Positions 8,217-16,369 of a stretch of 41,415 bases of DNA are shown here, piece by piece (position 1 is the first letter of the stretch; every line of letters starts with the position of its first letter). The DNA comes from Pseudonocardia nigra (GTDB taxonomy: Bacteria; Actinomycetota; Actinomycetes; Mycobacteriales; Pseudonocardiaceae), in the NCBI RefSeq assembly GCF_019396355.1, contig NZ_JAHKRK010000049.1:1-41415 (forward strand), read 5' to 3'. The notes beneath the pieces were generated by a model. That model was not told the origin of the DNA and did no database searches. It saw only the letters and a list, made by a program, of their open reading frames with translations. The position numbers and the translations under genes are program-made.

Positions 8217-8999
8217 GACGAGCAGACCGCTCAGCTCCTTGCTCGCCCCGGCGAGTGCCTCGGCGATCCGGGTGCGTGCGGTGCTGGTCATCCTGGTGGT
8301 GGGCATCGAGATGTTGATGGCGTAGCTGGCCCCGCCCGGGCTGGTCACGGGAACGGCGACGGAGGCGACGCCCTCCTCGCTCTCCTGCATGCTCGCCGCG
8401 TAGCCGCGGCGGCGGGTCAGGTCCAGCTCGCGTTCGAGGGCGGTGCGCGTGGAGATGGTCCGGTCCGTGATGGCCTCGAGCTCCTCGTCGGGGTAGAGGC
8501 GGTGCAGCTCGTCGGTGCTGAGCAGGCTGAGCATGGCTTTGCCGGTGGAGGTGCAGTGCGCCGGCAGCGATCGGCCGAGCCGGGAGGCGACGCGCACGGC
8601 TCGGCTGCTCTCGATCGAGTCGAGGAACGTGACCATCTGGCCGTCGAGCCTGCCGAGGTGGACGGTCTCGTCGAACTCGGCGTTGAGCCGCTCCAGTACT
8701 GGGCGGGCGCGGGCTCGGACGTCGACCTGGCGCAGCACCGCTGCGGCGATCGTGGTGAGGGCGCCGCCGGGCTCGTAGGCCCGCGATGCGGCGTCCTGAC
8801 GGACGAACCCGCGGTACTGCAGCATCGCCAGCAGCCGGTGGGCGGTCGAGGTGGCCACGCCGAGGTAGGTGCTGGCGTCGGTGAGCCGGATGCGCGGCTT
8901 CTCGGCGAACAGCAGCAGCAGCCGCAGTGCGTTGTCCACGGACTCGATGGGGTAGGGGGGCGGCCGGCCCTCTACCGCCTTCCGCCGCGCCCCCGTCAT
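8214..8999 (-). CDS. IclR-family transcriptional regulator
   Basis: DNA-binding regulator of 261 residues. The N-terminal winged helix-turn-helix spans about residues 18-75 (VDNALRLLLLFAEKPRIRL, then TAHRLLAMLQYRGFV). The rest is the IclR effector-binding domain, with CTSTGKAMLS and EEGVASVAVPV as family landmarks. IclR proteins commonly control aromatic and acid catabolism and are often autoregulated. Its ATG overlaps the stop of the aldolase gene (ATGA), so it is made as the last gene of the operon it probably controls. The effector is unknown. Confidence 0.93.
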   Translation of the reverse strand: MTGARRKAVEGRPPPYPIESVDNALRLLLLFAEKPRIRLTDASTYLGVATSTAHRLLAMLQYRGFVRQDAASRAYEPGGALTTIAAAVLRQVDVRARARPVLERLNAEFDETVHLGRLDGQMVTFLDSIESSRAVRVASRLGRSLPAHCTSTGKAMLSLLSTDELHRLYPDEELEAITDRTISTRTALERELDLTRRRGYAASMQESEEGVASVAVPVTSPGGASYAINISMPTTRMTSTARTRIAEALAGASKELSGLLV

Positions 9000-9757
9000 G
9001 CCTGCGAGTCTATCCGCCGGGACGCGCTCGCCTCGGGCTCCGCGAGGCGAGCGAGCTCGTGCCTCCAGGCGACGGCGACGGTAAACGCGCCCCCGAGGTC
9101 GGGCAGCTCGGCCAGGTCGCGCGAGGGAAGATCGGTGAGCCGGCCGCCCGCGGACAGCACCCGCAGCGACAGCGCGGCGATCCGATCGACGCTCACGGCC
9201 TGCAGCACGGCCTGCTCGACCGACGCGGCCGCGCTGGTGAGCCCGTGCCCGCGCAGCAGCACGACCGGGCGCTGCCCCATCGCGGCCACCATCTCGGCGG
9301 CGAGCTCCCGGGTTCGCACGAGCACGCCCCGCGGGTACACCGGCACGCCGCCCGCCGCGAGGTGCGCGCCGGGGATGTCGAAGGCGCCGACGATCGGCCG
9401 GATCGCGACGCCCGCGAGGTCGGCCGCCACCACCTCCGGCGGGTGCGCGTGCACCACCGCCGCGATCTCCGGTCGGGCGCGCAGCACCTCGGTGTGCAGC
9501 GGCAGCTCGTTCGGGGGCGCGTGGCCCGTCAGCTCGTCGGGCTGAGCCGGGCCGCCGTCGAGGTCGAGCAGACGGACGTCCGCGGGCTCGGTCCAGGCCA
9601 GCCCGCGCTCACGCGGGCCGCGGCACCGCACCAGCACCCGCTCGTCGCCCACCCGCAGGCTGATGTGCCCGAGCACGCCGTCGGCCAGCCCGCGCGCGGC
9701 GAGCACCCGGCACGCCAGTGCGACCAGGGCGCGTTCCTCCTGGTGGCCGCCGCTCAT
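8996..9757 (-). CDS. Class II aldolase/adducin family protein
   Basis: A 253-residue zinc-dependent aldolase/decarboxylase-type enzyme. Metal-ligand histidines are visible in VVHAHPPEV and in LLRGHGLTS, and the fold's NELPLHTEVLRARPE segment, which carries the usual catalytic acid, is present. In degradation operons such proteins cleave or decarboxylate hydroxy-keto acids formed after ring opening; that role is inferred from context. It overlaps the SDR upstream and the IclR gene downstream by ATGA junctions. Confidence 0.88.
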   Translation of the reverse strand: MSGGHQEERALVALACRVLAARGLADGVLGHISLRVGDERVLVRCRGPRERGLAWTEPADVRLLDLDGGPAQPDELTGHAPPNELPLHTEVLRARPEIAAVVHAHPPEVVAADLAGVAIRPIVGAFDIPGAHLAAGGVPVYPRGVLVRTRELAAEMVAAMGQRPVVLLRGHGLTSAAASVEQAVLQAVSVDRIAALSLRVLSAGGRLTDLPSRDLAELPDLGGAFTVAVAWRHELARLAEPEASASRRIDSQA

Positions 9758-10542
9758 GTGCGCACCGCGATCCCGCCGTCGGAGTGCAGGACGTCCCCGG
9801 TGATCCCGCGGGCCCGCGGCGAGGCCAGGAACACGTAGCTCCCCGCGTGGTCGGTTCCGGACAGCGCGACGCCCAGCGGGGTGCGTGCCCGCAGCTCCTG
9901 CTCGCGGTCCGGGGTGTCGGCCAGGCGCCTGCCCTCCAGCCCGAGGCTTCGCGGCCCGCGCAGGTCGGTGTGCAGGGTGCCGCCCGGTGCGACGCCGTTC
10001 ACCCGGACGTCGGGGGCCAGCTCGGCCGCGAGTGCGGTGACCAGCCCGCGCACCGCGTACTTCGACGACACGTACAGCACGCCGCCGCGGCCCGGGTGGT
10101 ACGCCGACGTGGACTCGGTGAGGATCACTGAGGCGCCGGGCGCCAGGTGCGGCAGTGCGGCCCGGACGCCGTGCAGGCAGCTCTTGACGTTCACGGCGAA
10201 CACCTCGGCGAACACCTCGGCGAACGCGTCGTCGAGCGCGTCGAGGTCGCGCACGCCCCGATAGAAGTCGAACACCCCGACGCAGCTGACCAGCACGTCG
10301 AGCCCGCCGAACGCGGCCACGGCCGCGGCCACCGCCTCGTCGTTCGCGGCCCGGGTGGTCGCGTCACCGGCGACGACCGGCACCTGGGGCACCGCCTCGC
10401 GCAGCGCGTCGCACTTGGCCGGGTCCCGCTCCAGCACCGCGACCTGCGCGCCCTCGGCGAGATAGGCGTCGACGACCGCGCGCCCGATGCCCGAACCCGC
10501 CCCGACCACCAGCGCGCGGCACCCGGCCAGCCAGTCGCTCAT
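9754..10542 (-). CDS. Short-chain dehydrogenase, probable cis-dihydrodiol dehydrogenase
   Basis: An NAD(P)-dependent SDR of 262 residues. The cofactor loop is VGAGSGIG (13-20); the catalytic region has TESTSAYH and YVSSK; the C-terminus GDVLHSDGGIAVR is typical. It resembles the HcaB/BphB type that re-aromatises dihydrodiols made by Rieske dioxygenases, and it follows such a dioxygenase in the same operon. I start it at MSDW because GGAGG lies about 6 bases upstream; a longer frame begins 28 codons earlier and would overlap the previous gene without a ribosome site. A 73-base gap with a hairpin separates it from the preceding small gene. Confidence 0.85.
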   Translation of the reverse strand: MSDWLAGCRALVVGAGSGIGRAVVDAYLAEGAQVAVLERDPAKCDALREAVPQVPVVAGDATTRAANDEAVAAAVAAFGGLDVLVSCVGVFDFYRGVRDLDALDDAFAEVFAEVFAVNVKSCLHGVRAALPHLAPGASVILTESTSAYHPGRGGVLYVSSKYAVRGLVTALAAELAPDVRVNGVAPGGTLHTDLRGPRSLGLEGRRLADTPDREQELRARTPLGVALSGTDHAGSYVFLASPRARGITGDVLHSDGGIAVRT

Positions 10543-10597
10543 ACCGCCTCCTCGCCGGCGCTCGTCGGCCGCATTCGTGACGCTGCTGTGTTGGATG

Positions 10598-10619
10598 GTG
10601 AGCTCGCAAGCTCGCTCAC
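10598..10619. repeat. Intercistronic palindrome
   Basis: A 22-base palindrome has outer arms GTGAGC / GCTCAC and an alternative inner stem GAGCT / AGCTC with a 4-base loop. It overlaps the stop of the small gene and sits in the largest gap of this half of the operon. It may stabilise or partly end the transcript, or be a scattered extragenic palindrome of the genome. Confidence 0.4.
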
Positions 10620-10870
10620 GCGTCATCCTCCCCGAACAGCGACCCGAACGGCTGCCCGAGCATCGCGGAGAACGTCTGCGGCGACTGCCAGGTGAGGGCC
10701 TCGAGCTCGAGCGGGCAGAGCAGGACCCACTGCCCGCTCTTCGGCGACTGGACGAGCAGCCGCGAGCCGTTGCGCGTGTCGAGCCGCTGGACGCGGATCT
10801 CGGCGAACTCGTTGCCCAGCACGATCGGCTCGCCGACCGGCTGCGCGCCGTGGAACGGAGCGTCGTTCAC
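10616..10870 (-). CDS. Small protein associated with ring-hydroxylating oxygenases
   Basis: An 84-residue protein. Its GTG start overlaps the stop of the oxygenase beta subunit (GTGA). The sequence contains VQRLDTRNGSRLLVQSPKSG and ends QTFSAMLGQPFGSLFGEDDA. Small proteins of this size next to Rieske oxygenase genes are often labelled dihydrodiol dehydrogenase in databases, although they are far too short to be one; I recognise the context more than the activity. It has no membrane segment or signal peptide and no cysteines. A role in assembly or stability of the oxygenase is a guess. Confidence 0.7.
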   Translation of the reverse strand: MNDAPFHGAQPVGEPIVLGNEFAEIRVQRLDTRNGSRLLVQSPKSGQWVLLCPLELEALTWQSPQTFSAMLGQPFGSLFGEDDA

Positions 10871-11382
10871 AGGAACACCGCCAGGTTCTGCATCCGCAGC
10901 ACCGACTCGTCGGCAGTGATCACCCGCCGGGCGAGCAGCCACCGGCCGTCCGTGCGGCGCAGCAGGTCCTCCCGGCCGGCGGACACGAACGCGGCCTCCC
11001 GCACGTCGCCGCGGCTGCGGAACAGAAGCACCGCGGACTCCACGACCAGCTCGTCCGCGTCGGCGGTGGCGAAGGTGCGGACGTTGGTGACGTGGTGGCG
11101 CATCCGCGAGGGCGGGTCCTCGGTCCAGGCGTGTTCGGTGGCGAACCGCGCGACCCGCCGGGAGAGCGAGTACTTGTCCTCGTCGAAATGGGCCATTCCC
11201 GGCGCCGTGTCGAACCCGGCGCCCCGGGCCGTGGTCACGCGTACCGGCATGAGGTAGCGGATGTCGTCGGCGAGCAGGTCGAGCCACGTCGCGTAGTCCT
11301 GCGCGTCGAGCAGGTACGCCTCGTCGACGAGCCACCGGTGCGCGGTGAGGTGGCGCTCGTCAGAGAACGGGAGACCGGTCAC
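10867..11382 (-). CDS. Ring-hydroxylating dioxygenase, small (beta) subunit
   Basis: Beta subunit of a Rieske non-haem iron oxygenase, 171 residues, of the SnoaL-like cone fold. Family features include HRWLVDEAYLLDAQDYATWL, DDIRYLMPVRVT, and MRHHVTNVRTF followed by RREDLL-like and GRWLLARRVI segments. It has no cofactor of its own and normally forms an alpha3beta3 complex with the large subunit encoded directly upstream, to which it is coupled by a GTGA overlap. The GTG start is fixed by that overlap; much longer frames upstream are shadows of the alpha gene. Confidence 0.92.
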   Translation of the reverse strand: MTGLPFSDERHLTAHRWLVDEAYLLDAQDYATWLDLLADDIRYLMPVRVTTARGAGFDTAPGMAHFDEDKYSLSRRVARFATEHAWTEDPPSRMRHHVTNVRTFATADADELVVESAVLLFRSRGDVREAAFVSAGREDLLRRTDGRWLLARRVITADESVLRMQNLAVFL

Positions 11383-12755
11383 GGCCGCACCACCTGCGCG
11401 GCGACCTCGACCGGACGCGCCGCGCCGACCGGGGTCTCGAGGCAGTCGGCCCACCGCCGCAGCAGCTCCCGCTGGTTGTGCTCCCCGTACCCGACCCGGG
11501 CCACCCCGGGCCCGGCGAACTGCGTGCGGGGCAGCGGCGCGACCACCGGGGTGTCGTCGGCGAGCAGCCCCATCCGGCTGTTGAGCCGCAGCCTGCGCGC
11601 CATCGACCCGGCCGCGGTGCTGGTCAGCGACACCCAGTTCTCGACGTCGTCCTGTTCGAACATGCCGCTGCTGCCGAAGCACATCAGGTACGCCTTGTAC
11701 GACAGCCGCTTGAACTCCTCGGGGGCCTCCTTGTCGACGGCGAACCAGGAGAGCACCTCCGTCTCGTCGGCGCTCACCGGCTGCCACTGGCGCAGCGAGA
11801 TGAACGGCAGCACGTCGTCGGAGTCGGCCACCCGCGGCCAGTTGTGCACGAAGCTGAGGTTGGGGAACACCGAGGCCGCGGAGATCATGAACCCGCTCTC
11901 GCCGATCACCGCGAGCTGCTCGGGCGACCAGGCCGCCTTCATCCGCTCGATCATCAAATCCGGGTAGCCGACGTAGCGCAGCCGCTCCTCCAGCGTGCCC
12001 GGGGGCAGCTTGTAGGTGGTGCCGCCGCCGCTGCCCGCCCAGTAGATGGCGCCGTCCTTGCGCTTCTCGGCCTTGGGCTCGCGGAACAACCCGATCTCGA
12101 CGACGCTCGCGTGGGTGTGCGGGGTGTGGTACATGTCCCCGGCGAAGTTCTCGGCGCCGATCTTCCAGTTCGCCTTGATCCGCCAGCGCTGCGGCCCGCG
12201 CAGCTCGATCCCGCTGCCGCTCTGGCGCGTGTAGTAGTCGAGGTAGAACGCGAAGTCGCCGAGGTGCTCGCGCAGCGGCGGCGCGTCCGGGTCGAGGCTC
12301 ACGAAGACCATCCCGTTGTGGATGCCCAGCGCCGGGGCCGGCAGCAGGGTCTGCCCGGCGCGCGGGAAGCCGGCTTCCCCGCCGTAGGCGTCCCGGTGGA
12401 ACGGCAGCCCGACGAGCCGGCCGTCGTTGCGGTAGGACCAGCCGTGGTACGGGCAGCGGAAGTGCGAGGCGTTGCCCACCTCGGCCCGGCACACCTGCAT
12501 CCCGCGGTGCAGGCACATGTTGAACAGCGCGCGCACCTCGCCGTGCTCGTCGCGCACCACGATGAACGAGTCGTCGAGCACTCGCCGCACGACGTAGTCG
12601 CCCGGGGCCGGGATCTCCGACTCGTGGGCGACGAAGACCCAGGTGCGGCCGAAGACGCGTTCACGTTCCAGCTCGAAGATCTCGGTGTCGTTGTAGATGT
12701 GCGCCGGGATCATGCCGCGGCGGACGTCGGCCAGCACCCCGTTCCGGTCGGTCAT
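11379..12755 (-). CDS. Ring-hydroxylating dioxygenase, large (alpha) subunit
   Basis: Catalytic subunit of a Rieske oxygenase, 458 residues. The [2Fe-2S] Rieske site is complete: Cys81-x-His83 (CLHRG) and Cys101-x2-His104 (CPYHGW). The mononuclear iron site follows as GDMYHTPHTH (His210, His215), with the probable aspartate ligand in QDDVENW. The DxxH region begins KIGAENFAGD, as expected for electron transfer between neighbouring subunits. It should add O2 to an aromatic or related ring. No ferredoxin or reductase gene is present in the window, so electrons must come from elsewhere. The ATG overlaps the cupin gene stop (ATGA). Confidence 0.94.
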   Translation of the reverse strand: MTDRNGVLADVRRGMIPAHIYNDTEIFELERERVFGRTWVFVAHESEIPAPGDYVVRRVLDDSFIVVRDEHGEVRALFNMCLHRGMQVCRAEVGNASHFRCPYHGWSYRNDGRLVGLPFHRDAYGGEAGFPRAGQTLLPAPALGIHNGMVFVSLDPDAPPLREHLGDFAFYLDYYTRQSGSGIELRGPQRWRIKANWKIGAENFAGDMYHTPHTHASVVEIGLFREPKAEKRKDGAIYWAGSGGGTTYKLPPGTLEERLRYVGYPDLMIERMKAAWSPEQLAVIGESGFMISAASVFPNLSFVHNWPRVADSDDVLPFISLRQWQPVSADETEVLSWFAVDKEAPEEFKRLSYKAYLMCFGSSGMFEQDDVENWVSLTSTAAGSMARRLRLNSRMGLLADDTPVVAPLPRTQFAGPGVARVGYGEHNQRELLRRWADCLETPVGAARPVEVAAQVVRP

Positions 12756-13531
12756 TCCCCGTCCCCTCCGTGGGCCGTGCCGTCCATGGCGAGCCGGTCG
12801 AGCAGGCCGCGGAACACCGCGAGCACGGCCCGACCCTCCAGCGTCTCGGCGTGCCCTGGCCCCGCGAGCACGACCTGGTCGCCGCGGTCGTTGACGATGA
12901 GGCCGCCGTCGAACTCGTTGTGCCCGAGATGCAGTTCGTAGGCCACCAGGGCACGCAGGCCGCGGCGGAACAGGTCGCGGGGCGTGCGCAGCTCGCCGCC
13001 CGGCCAGCGCACGACGACGTCGGCGTCCTCGATCGCGAAGGCGAATCCGCCGATCCGGCCGCTCGGGTCGGCGGCGACGGGCTGCGTGCCGATACCGGCC
13101 CAGTACGGGTTGCGGGGCAGGACCTCCAGCCAGATCCGCCGCTTGCCGTCGCCGGACCACGTGCGGTGCGCGATCGCCTCGGGCAGGCGCAGCAGGTCGC
13201 CGGTGCGGCCGACGTAGTGGCCGTAGCGCCGCTCGCCCCCGGTCTCCTTGAACTCCACGCGCACGCAGCCGTGCACCACGTAGAGGTACTGGTCGCCGTC
13301 GAGGTTGGTGTTCCAGAACGGCAGCTGGTCGGCCGCCCCGGTCGACTCCCACAGCACCACGGGACCGACGCTGCCGACCTCGGCGGGCACGTGCGTGGGG
13401 CGGTCGGCCGCTCCGCCGAACGCGACCAGGTTGACCAGGCCGAACAGCTCCGGCCGGTCGGTGATGTGCGCCTCGCCCGGCTGCACCCGCAGGTCGCCGA
13501 AGTCCGGGTGCAGCGCCGCGGTGTCCGTCAT
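12752..13531 (-). CDS. Cupin protein, homogentisate dioxygenase-like
   Basis: A 259-residue cupin. The first barrel shows QYLYVVHGCVRVEFKE and GRTGDLLRLPEAIAHRTW, with histidines placed as iron ligands, resembling short actinobacterial homogentisate 1,2-dioxygenase-like proteins. A second, weaker barrel half follows (ELHLGHNEFDGGLIVNDRGD). If active it would open a dihydroxylated ring, which suits its place between an alpha/beta hydrolase and a Rieske oxygenase. It is shorter than true homogentisate dioxygenase (about 440 residues), so the substrate is open. Overlaps both neighbours by ATGA. Confidence 0.75.
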   Translation of the reverse strand: MTDTAALHPDFGDLRVQPGEAHITDRPELFGLVNLVAFGGAADRPTHVPAEVGSVGPVVLWESTGAADQLPFWNTNLDGDQYLYVVHGCVRVEFKETGGERRYGHYVGRTGDLLRLPEAIAHRTWSGDGKRRIWLEVLPRNPYWAGIGTQPVAADPSGRIGGFAFAIEDADVVVRWPGGELRTPRDLFRRGLRALVAYELHLGHNEFDGGLIVNDRGDQVVLAGPGHAETLEGRAVLAVFRGLLDRLAMDGTAHGGDGE

Positions 13532-14667
13532 GCCCGTACCCCCGTCTCCTCCAGCCAGCCGATGATCGTGTCGGCGACCTGCCCGACCAGCTCCGGCTGG
13601 CCCTGCAGGTAGTGCGTGCCACCCTCGACCGCGAACAGCCGCTTCGCGTCGTGCGGGACGGCGTCGAACAGCGACCGGGCGTGCCCGGGGAAGCACACCT
13701 GGTCGGCCGTGCCGTAGCCGACCAGCGTGGGCACGGTCGTGCGCGCGAGGTGCCGCGGCCCGTCGCAGTGCGAGTCGTCCACGCTCCACTGGCTCAGCCA
13801 GGACCGCAGGCTGGTGTGGTGGCCGAGCGTCGCGGGCAGCAGGTTGGCCTCGACCGGCGGACCCCAGAGGGTGCCCGGCTCCCGGTCCGACGGGTCGATG
13901 GTGATGTCGAGAAACCGCGGGTCGGCGGTGGTGCCGTGCACGACGAACGGGAGGTCCTGGGCCTGGTCGGGGCTTTTCTCCAGCTCGGCGAGCCGCTCGC
14001 GCACCCACGCGGTGATCCGGCGGTTGCGGGCCAGCTGCGCGTCGCGGTACCGGGTGAGGAACTCCGCGCTGTACGGCGGCCCGTTGCGCGCGTCGAACAT
14101 GTCGAGGTCCGCGTCGCGGCGGGACGGGTCGTGCTCGTCGACGATCGCCGGGTCCATCCACTCCGAGTAGACGATCGCCCGGCCCGGATGGGCCATCAGC
14201 TCGACCAGCGCGTCGACCGGCGGGAGCGCGGCATGCGTGAGGTCCGGCGGATCCCCGGCCGGGGTCCGGCGGACCGTCGGCGACTCGGCCTGGCTCTGGT
14301 AGTACGCGGCGAGCCCGCCGCCGCCCGAGTTCCCGACGAGGACCACCCGCTCGTAGCCGCGCTCCCGCAGGAAACCGACGGCCGCGCCGACGTCCAGCAC
14401 GCAGTTCTCCATGATCAGCGTGCTGTCGTTGCCGAGGTAGCGGGTGTTCAGCCCGACGGCGTCCACGCCGCGCTCGGCGAGCGGGCCGAGCAGGTAGTGG
14501 CCGAGGAAGTTCGAGCTGGGGTGCACCACGGCGACCGCCGTCCGCGACCCGCCCGGGGCCCGGTGCATGGCCGCCCACAGCTTGCCGGCGATCCGGGCGA
14601 CGCCGGAGTAGACGTCGACGCGGCCGGCGTGCGCCATCGGGATGCCGAGGAGCTCGGGCGTACTCAT
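13528..14667 (-). CDS. Alpha/beta-hydrolase fold protein
   Basis: A 379-residue hydrolase. The nucleophile elbow is GNSGGGG (Ser in VLVGNSGGGGLAAYY); the acid and histidine lie in GYGTADQVCFPGHAR and EGGTHYL. The N-terminus has a VHPSSNFLGHYLLGPLAERG segment as seen in large esterase/acylhydrolase-type members found in actinobacterial degradation clusters. In this operon it may cleave an ester, a C-C ring-fission product or a thioester; I cannot choose. No signal peptide, so it is cytoplasmic. Coupled on both sides by ATGA overlaps. Confidence 0.8.
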   Translation of the reverse strand: MSTPELLGIPMAHAGRVDVYSGVARIAGKLWAAMHRAPGGSRTAVAVVHPSSNFLGHYLLGPLAERGVDAVGLNTRYLGNDSTLIMENCVLDVGAAVGFLRERGYERVVLVGNSGGGGLAAYYQSQAESPTVRRTPAGDPPDLTHAALPPVDALVELMAHPGRAIVYSEWMDPAIVDEHDPSRRDADLDMFDARNGPPYSAEFLTRYRDAQLARNRRITAWVRERLAELEKSPDQAQDLPFVVHGTTADPRFLDITIDPSDREPGTLWGPPVEANLLPATLGHHTSLRSWLSQWSVDDSHCDGPRHLARTTVPTLVGYGTADQVCFPGHARSLFDAVPHDAKRLFAVEGGTHYLQGQPELVGQVADTIIGWLEETGVRA

Positions 14668-15419
14668 GCGATCAACCGCCCGCCGTCGACCACCATCGTC
14701 TGGCCGGTCATGAACCCCGCCTCGGCGCTGGCCAGGAACAGCACCGCGGCGGCGATGTCACCCGGTTCGCCGGCGCGGCCGACGAGGAGCTTCTCGGTGA
14801 GGAACCGCATCCGCTCCGGATCGCGGAACACCGGTTCGGTCGCCGGCGTGCGGACCAGGCCGGGCGCCACGGCGTTGCACCGGATGCCCCGCCTCCCGTA
14901 GTCGAAGGCCACGGACCGGGTGAGCGCCACGACGCCGCCCTTCGCCGCCGCGTACGCCGCGAACGCCGGGGTCGCGGCCAGCGCCGCCGTGGAGGCGGTG
15001 TTGACGATCGCGCCCCCACCGCCGGCGACCATGTGCGGGATCGCGAACTTGCAGCCGAGGAACACCCCGGTCAGCGTCACCGCGATCGTCCGGCTCCACT
15101 CCTCCTCGCTGGTGTCGGCGACCGCCCGGTTCAGCGGGGCCCAGTAGGCGTTGTTGTGCAGGACGTCGAGCCTGCCGTAGGCGGCGACGGCGCCCTCGAC
15201 CATGGCCCGTACCTCGGTCCGCTCGGCGACGTCGGTGACACTCGCGCGCGCCGTGCCACCGTCGCCCGTGATGGCGTCGACGGTGCCGCGGGCGCCCGCC
15301 TCGTCCCGGTCGGCGACGGTGACCAGCGCGCCTTCGCGGGCGAACCGCAGCGCGGTCTCCCGCCCGATGCCCGAGGCAGCGCCGGTGATGATGACGGAAC
15401 TGCCCGCGAACCGGGTCAT
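14664..15419 (-). CDS. Short-chain dehydrogenase/reductase
   Basis: A classical SDR of 251 residues. TGAASGIGR (about 12-20) is the nucleotide loop, LHNNAY the structural NAG-like motif (unusually HNNAY rather than NNAG), TASTAAL contains the catalytic serine and YAAAKGG the Tyr-x3-Lys pair; GQTMVVDGGRLI closes the fold. It is the second of three SDR domains in this operon. Substrate is unknown; a dihydrodiol or hydroxy-acid intermediate is plausible. It is coupled to LivF upstream and to the hydrolase downstream. Confidence 0.88.
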   Translation of the reverse strand: MTRFAGSSVIITGAASGIGRETALRFAREGALVTVADRDEAGARGTVDAITGDGGTARASVTDVAERTEVRAMVEGAVAAYGRLDVLHNNAYWAPLNRAVADTSEEEWSRTIAVTLTGVFLGCKFAIPHMVAGGGGAIVNTASTAALAATPAFAAYAAAKGGVVALTRSVAFDYGRRGIRCNAVAPGLVRTPATEPVFRDPERMRFLTEKLLVGRAGEPGDIAAAVLFLASAEAGFMTGQTMVVDGGRLIA

Positions 15420-16369
15420 GACGGGTTCTCCGCGCCTGGCGTCCCCCGCCGGGGGTTCGGTGCATGTATCGGCGGATCCAGGTTTCGGCTGAGTGTGCCG
15501 GCGGGCCGACCCTCGTACTTGACGTACTCGGGCGGTTCGCCGGTGCGCTCAGCGGGAGGCTGGGCCGTCGAGAGATGTGGTGGACGCCCGGCGGGGGGCG
15601 CCAGGTAGCTGCGCAGCAGCGCGGGGTCGGCCAGCAGGTCGGCCGCGCTGCCGGTGGCGGTGACCCGCCCGGTGGTGAGCACGTAGCCGCGGTCGGCCAC
15701 CCGCAGCCCCTGGGCGACGTTCTGCTCGGCCAGCAGCACGGTCTGGCCCTCGGCCACCAGCGATTGGATGAGCTCGAACACCTCGGCGACCAGCCGCGGC
15801 GACAGGCCCAGCGACGGCTCGTCGAGCAACAGGACCGAGGGCCGCGCCATCAGCGCCCGGCCGATGGCGAGCATCTGCTGCTCGCCCCCGGACAGCGTCC
15901 CGGCCTTCTGGTCGCGCCGGTCGGCGAGCGCGCCGAAGCGGGTCAGGACCTCCTCCAGCGCCGCGGCGACGGCCGCGCGGTCCCGCCGGGCGGAGAACGC
16001 GCCGAGCCGCAGGTTCTCCTCGACGGTGAGCCGCGGCAGCACCCGCCGCCCCTCGGGCACGTGCACCAGCCCGGCCCGGACCAGCACGTCGCTGCGCGCG
16101 CCGGTGACGTCCCGGCCGGCGAGGACGACCCGGCCGGCCCACGGCCGGATCATGCCGGAGATCGCCCGCAGCAGCGTGCTCTTGCCGGCCCCGTTGGGCC
16201 CGAGCACGGCCACCAGCTCGCCGGGGCGGACCTGCAGGCCGATGTCCTCGGCCGCGGTGATGCGCCCGTAGCCCGCGCGCAGGTGCTCGACCTCCAGCAG
16301 CACGTCCTGGGGTGCGCCCGCGGTGGCGGCGGCCGGCTCGGTCCCGGCCAGCGTCGTGTCACGTCCCAA
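15416..16369 (-). CDS. livF: LIV-type ABC transporter ATPase (LivF-like) with long C-terminal tail
   Basis: ATP-binding subunit of a branched-chain-amino-acid-type importer. Walker A GPNGAGKS at about 57-64, signature LSGGEQQML, Walker B VLLLDEPSLGLS. At 317 residues it is longer than the usual 235-240: an alanine-rich N-terminal extension of about 22 residues and a proline-rich tail of about 60 residues after the normal end (near RSYLAPP). The tail is in frame up to the ATGA overlap with the SDR, so it is translated. The TTG start overlaps the LivG end; a GTG at the VLLEVEHL segment would give a standard N-terminus. Confidence 0.88.
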   Translation of the reverse strand: MGRDTTLAGTEPAAATAGAPQDVLLEVEHLRAGYGRITAAEDIGLQVRPGELVAVLGPNGAGKSTLLRAISGMIRPWAGRVVLAGRDVTGARSDVLVRAGLVHVPEGRRVLPRLTVEENLRLGAFSARRDRAAVAAALEEVLTRFGALADRRDQKAGTLSGGEQQMLAIGRALMARPSVLLLDEPSLGLSPRLVAEVFELIQSLVAEGQTVLLAEQNVAQGLRVADRGYVLTTGRVTATGSAADLLADPALLRSYLAPPAGRPPHLSTAQPPAERTGEPPEYVKYEGRPAGTLSRNLDPPIHAPNPRRGTPGAENPS

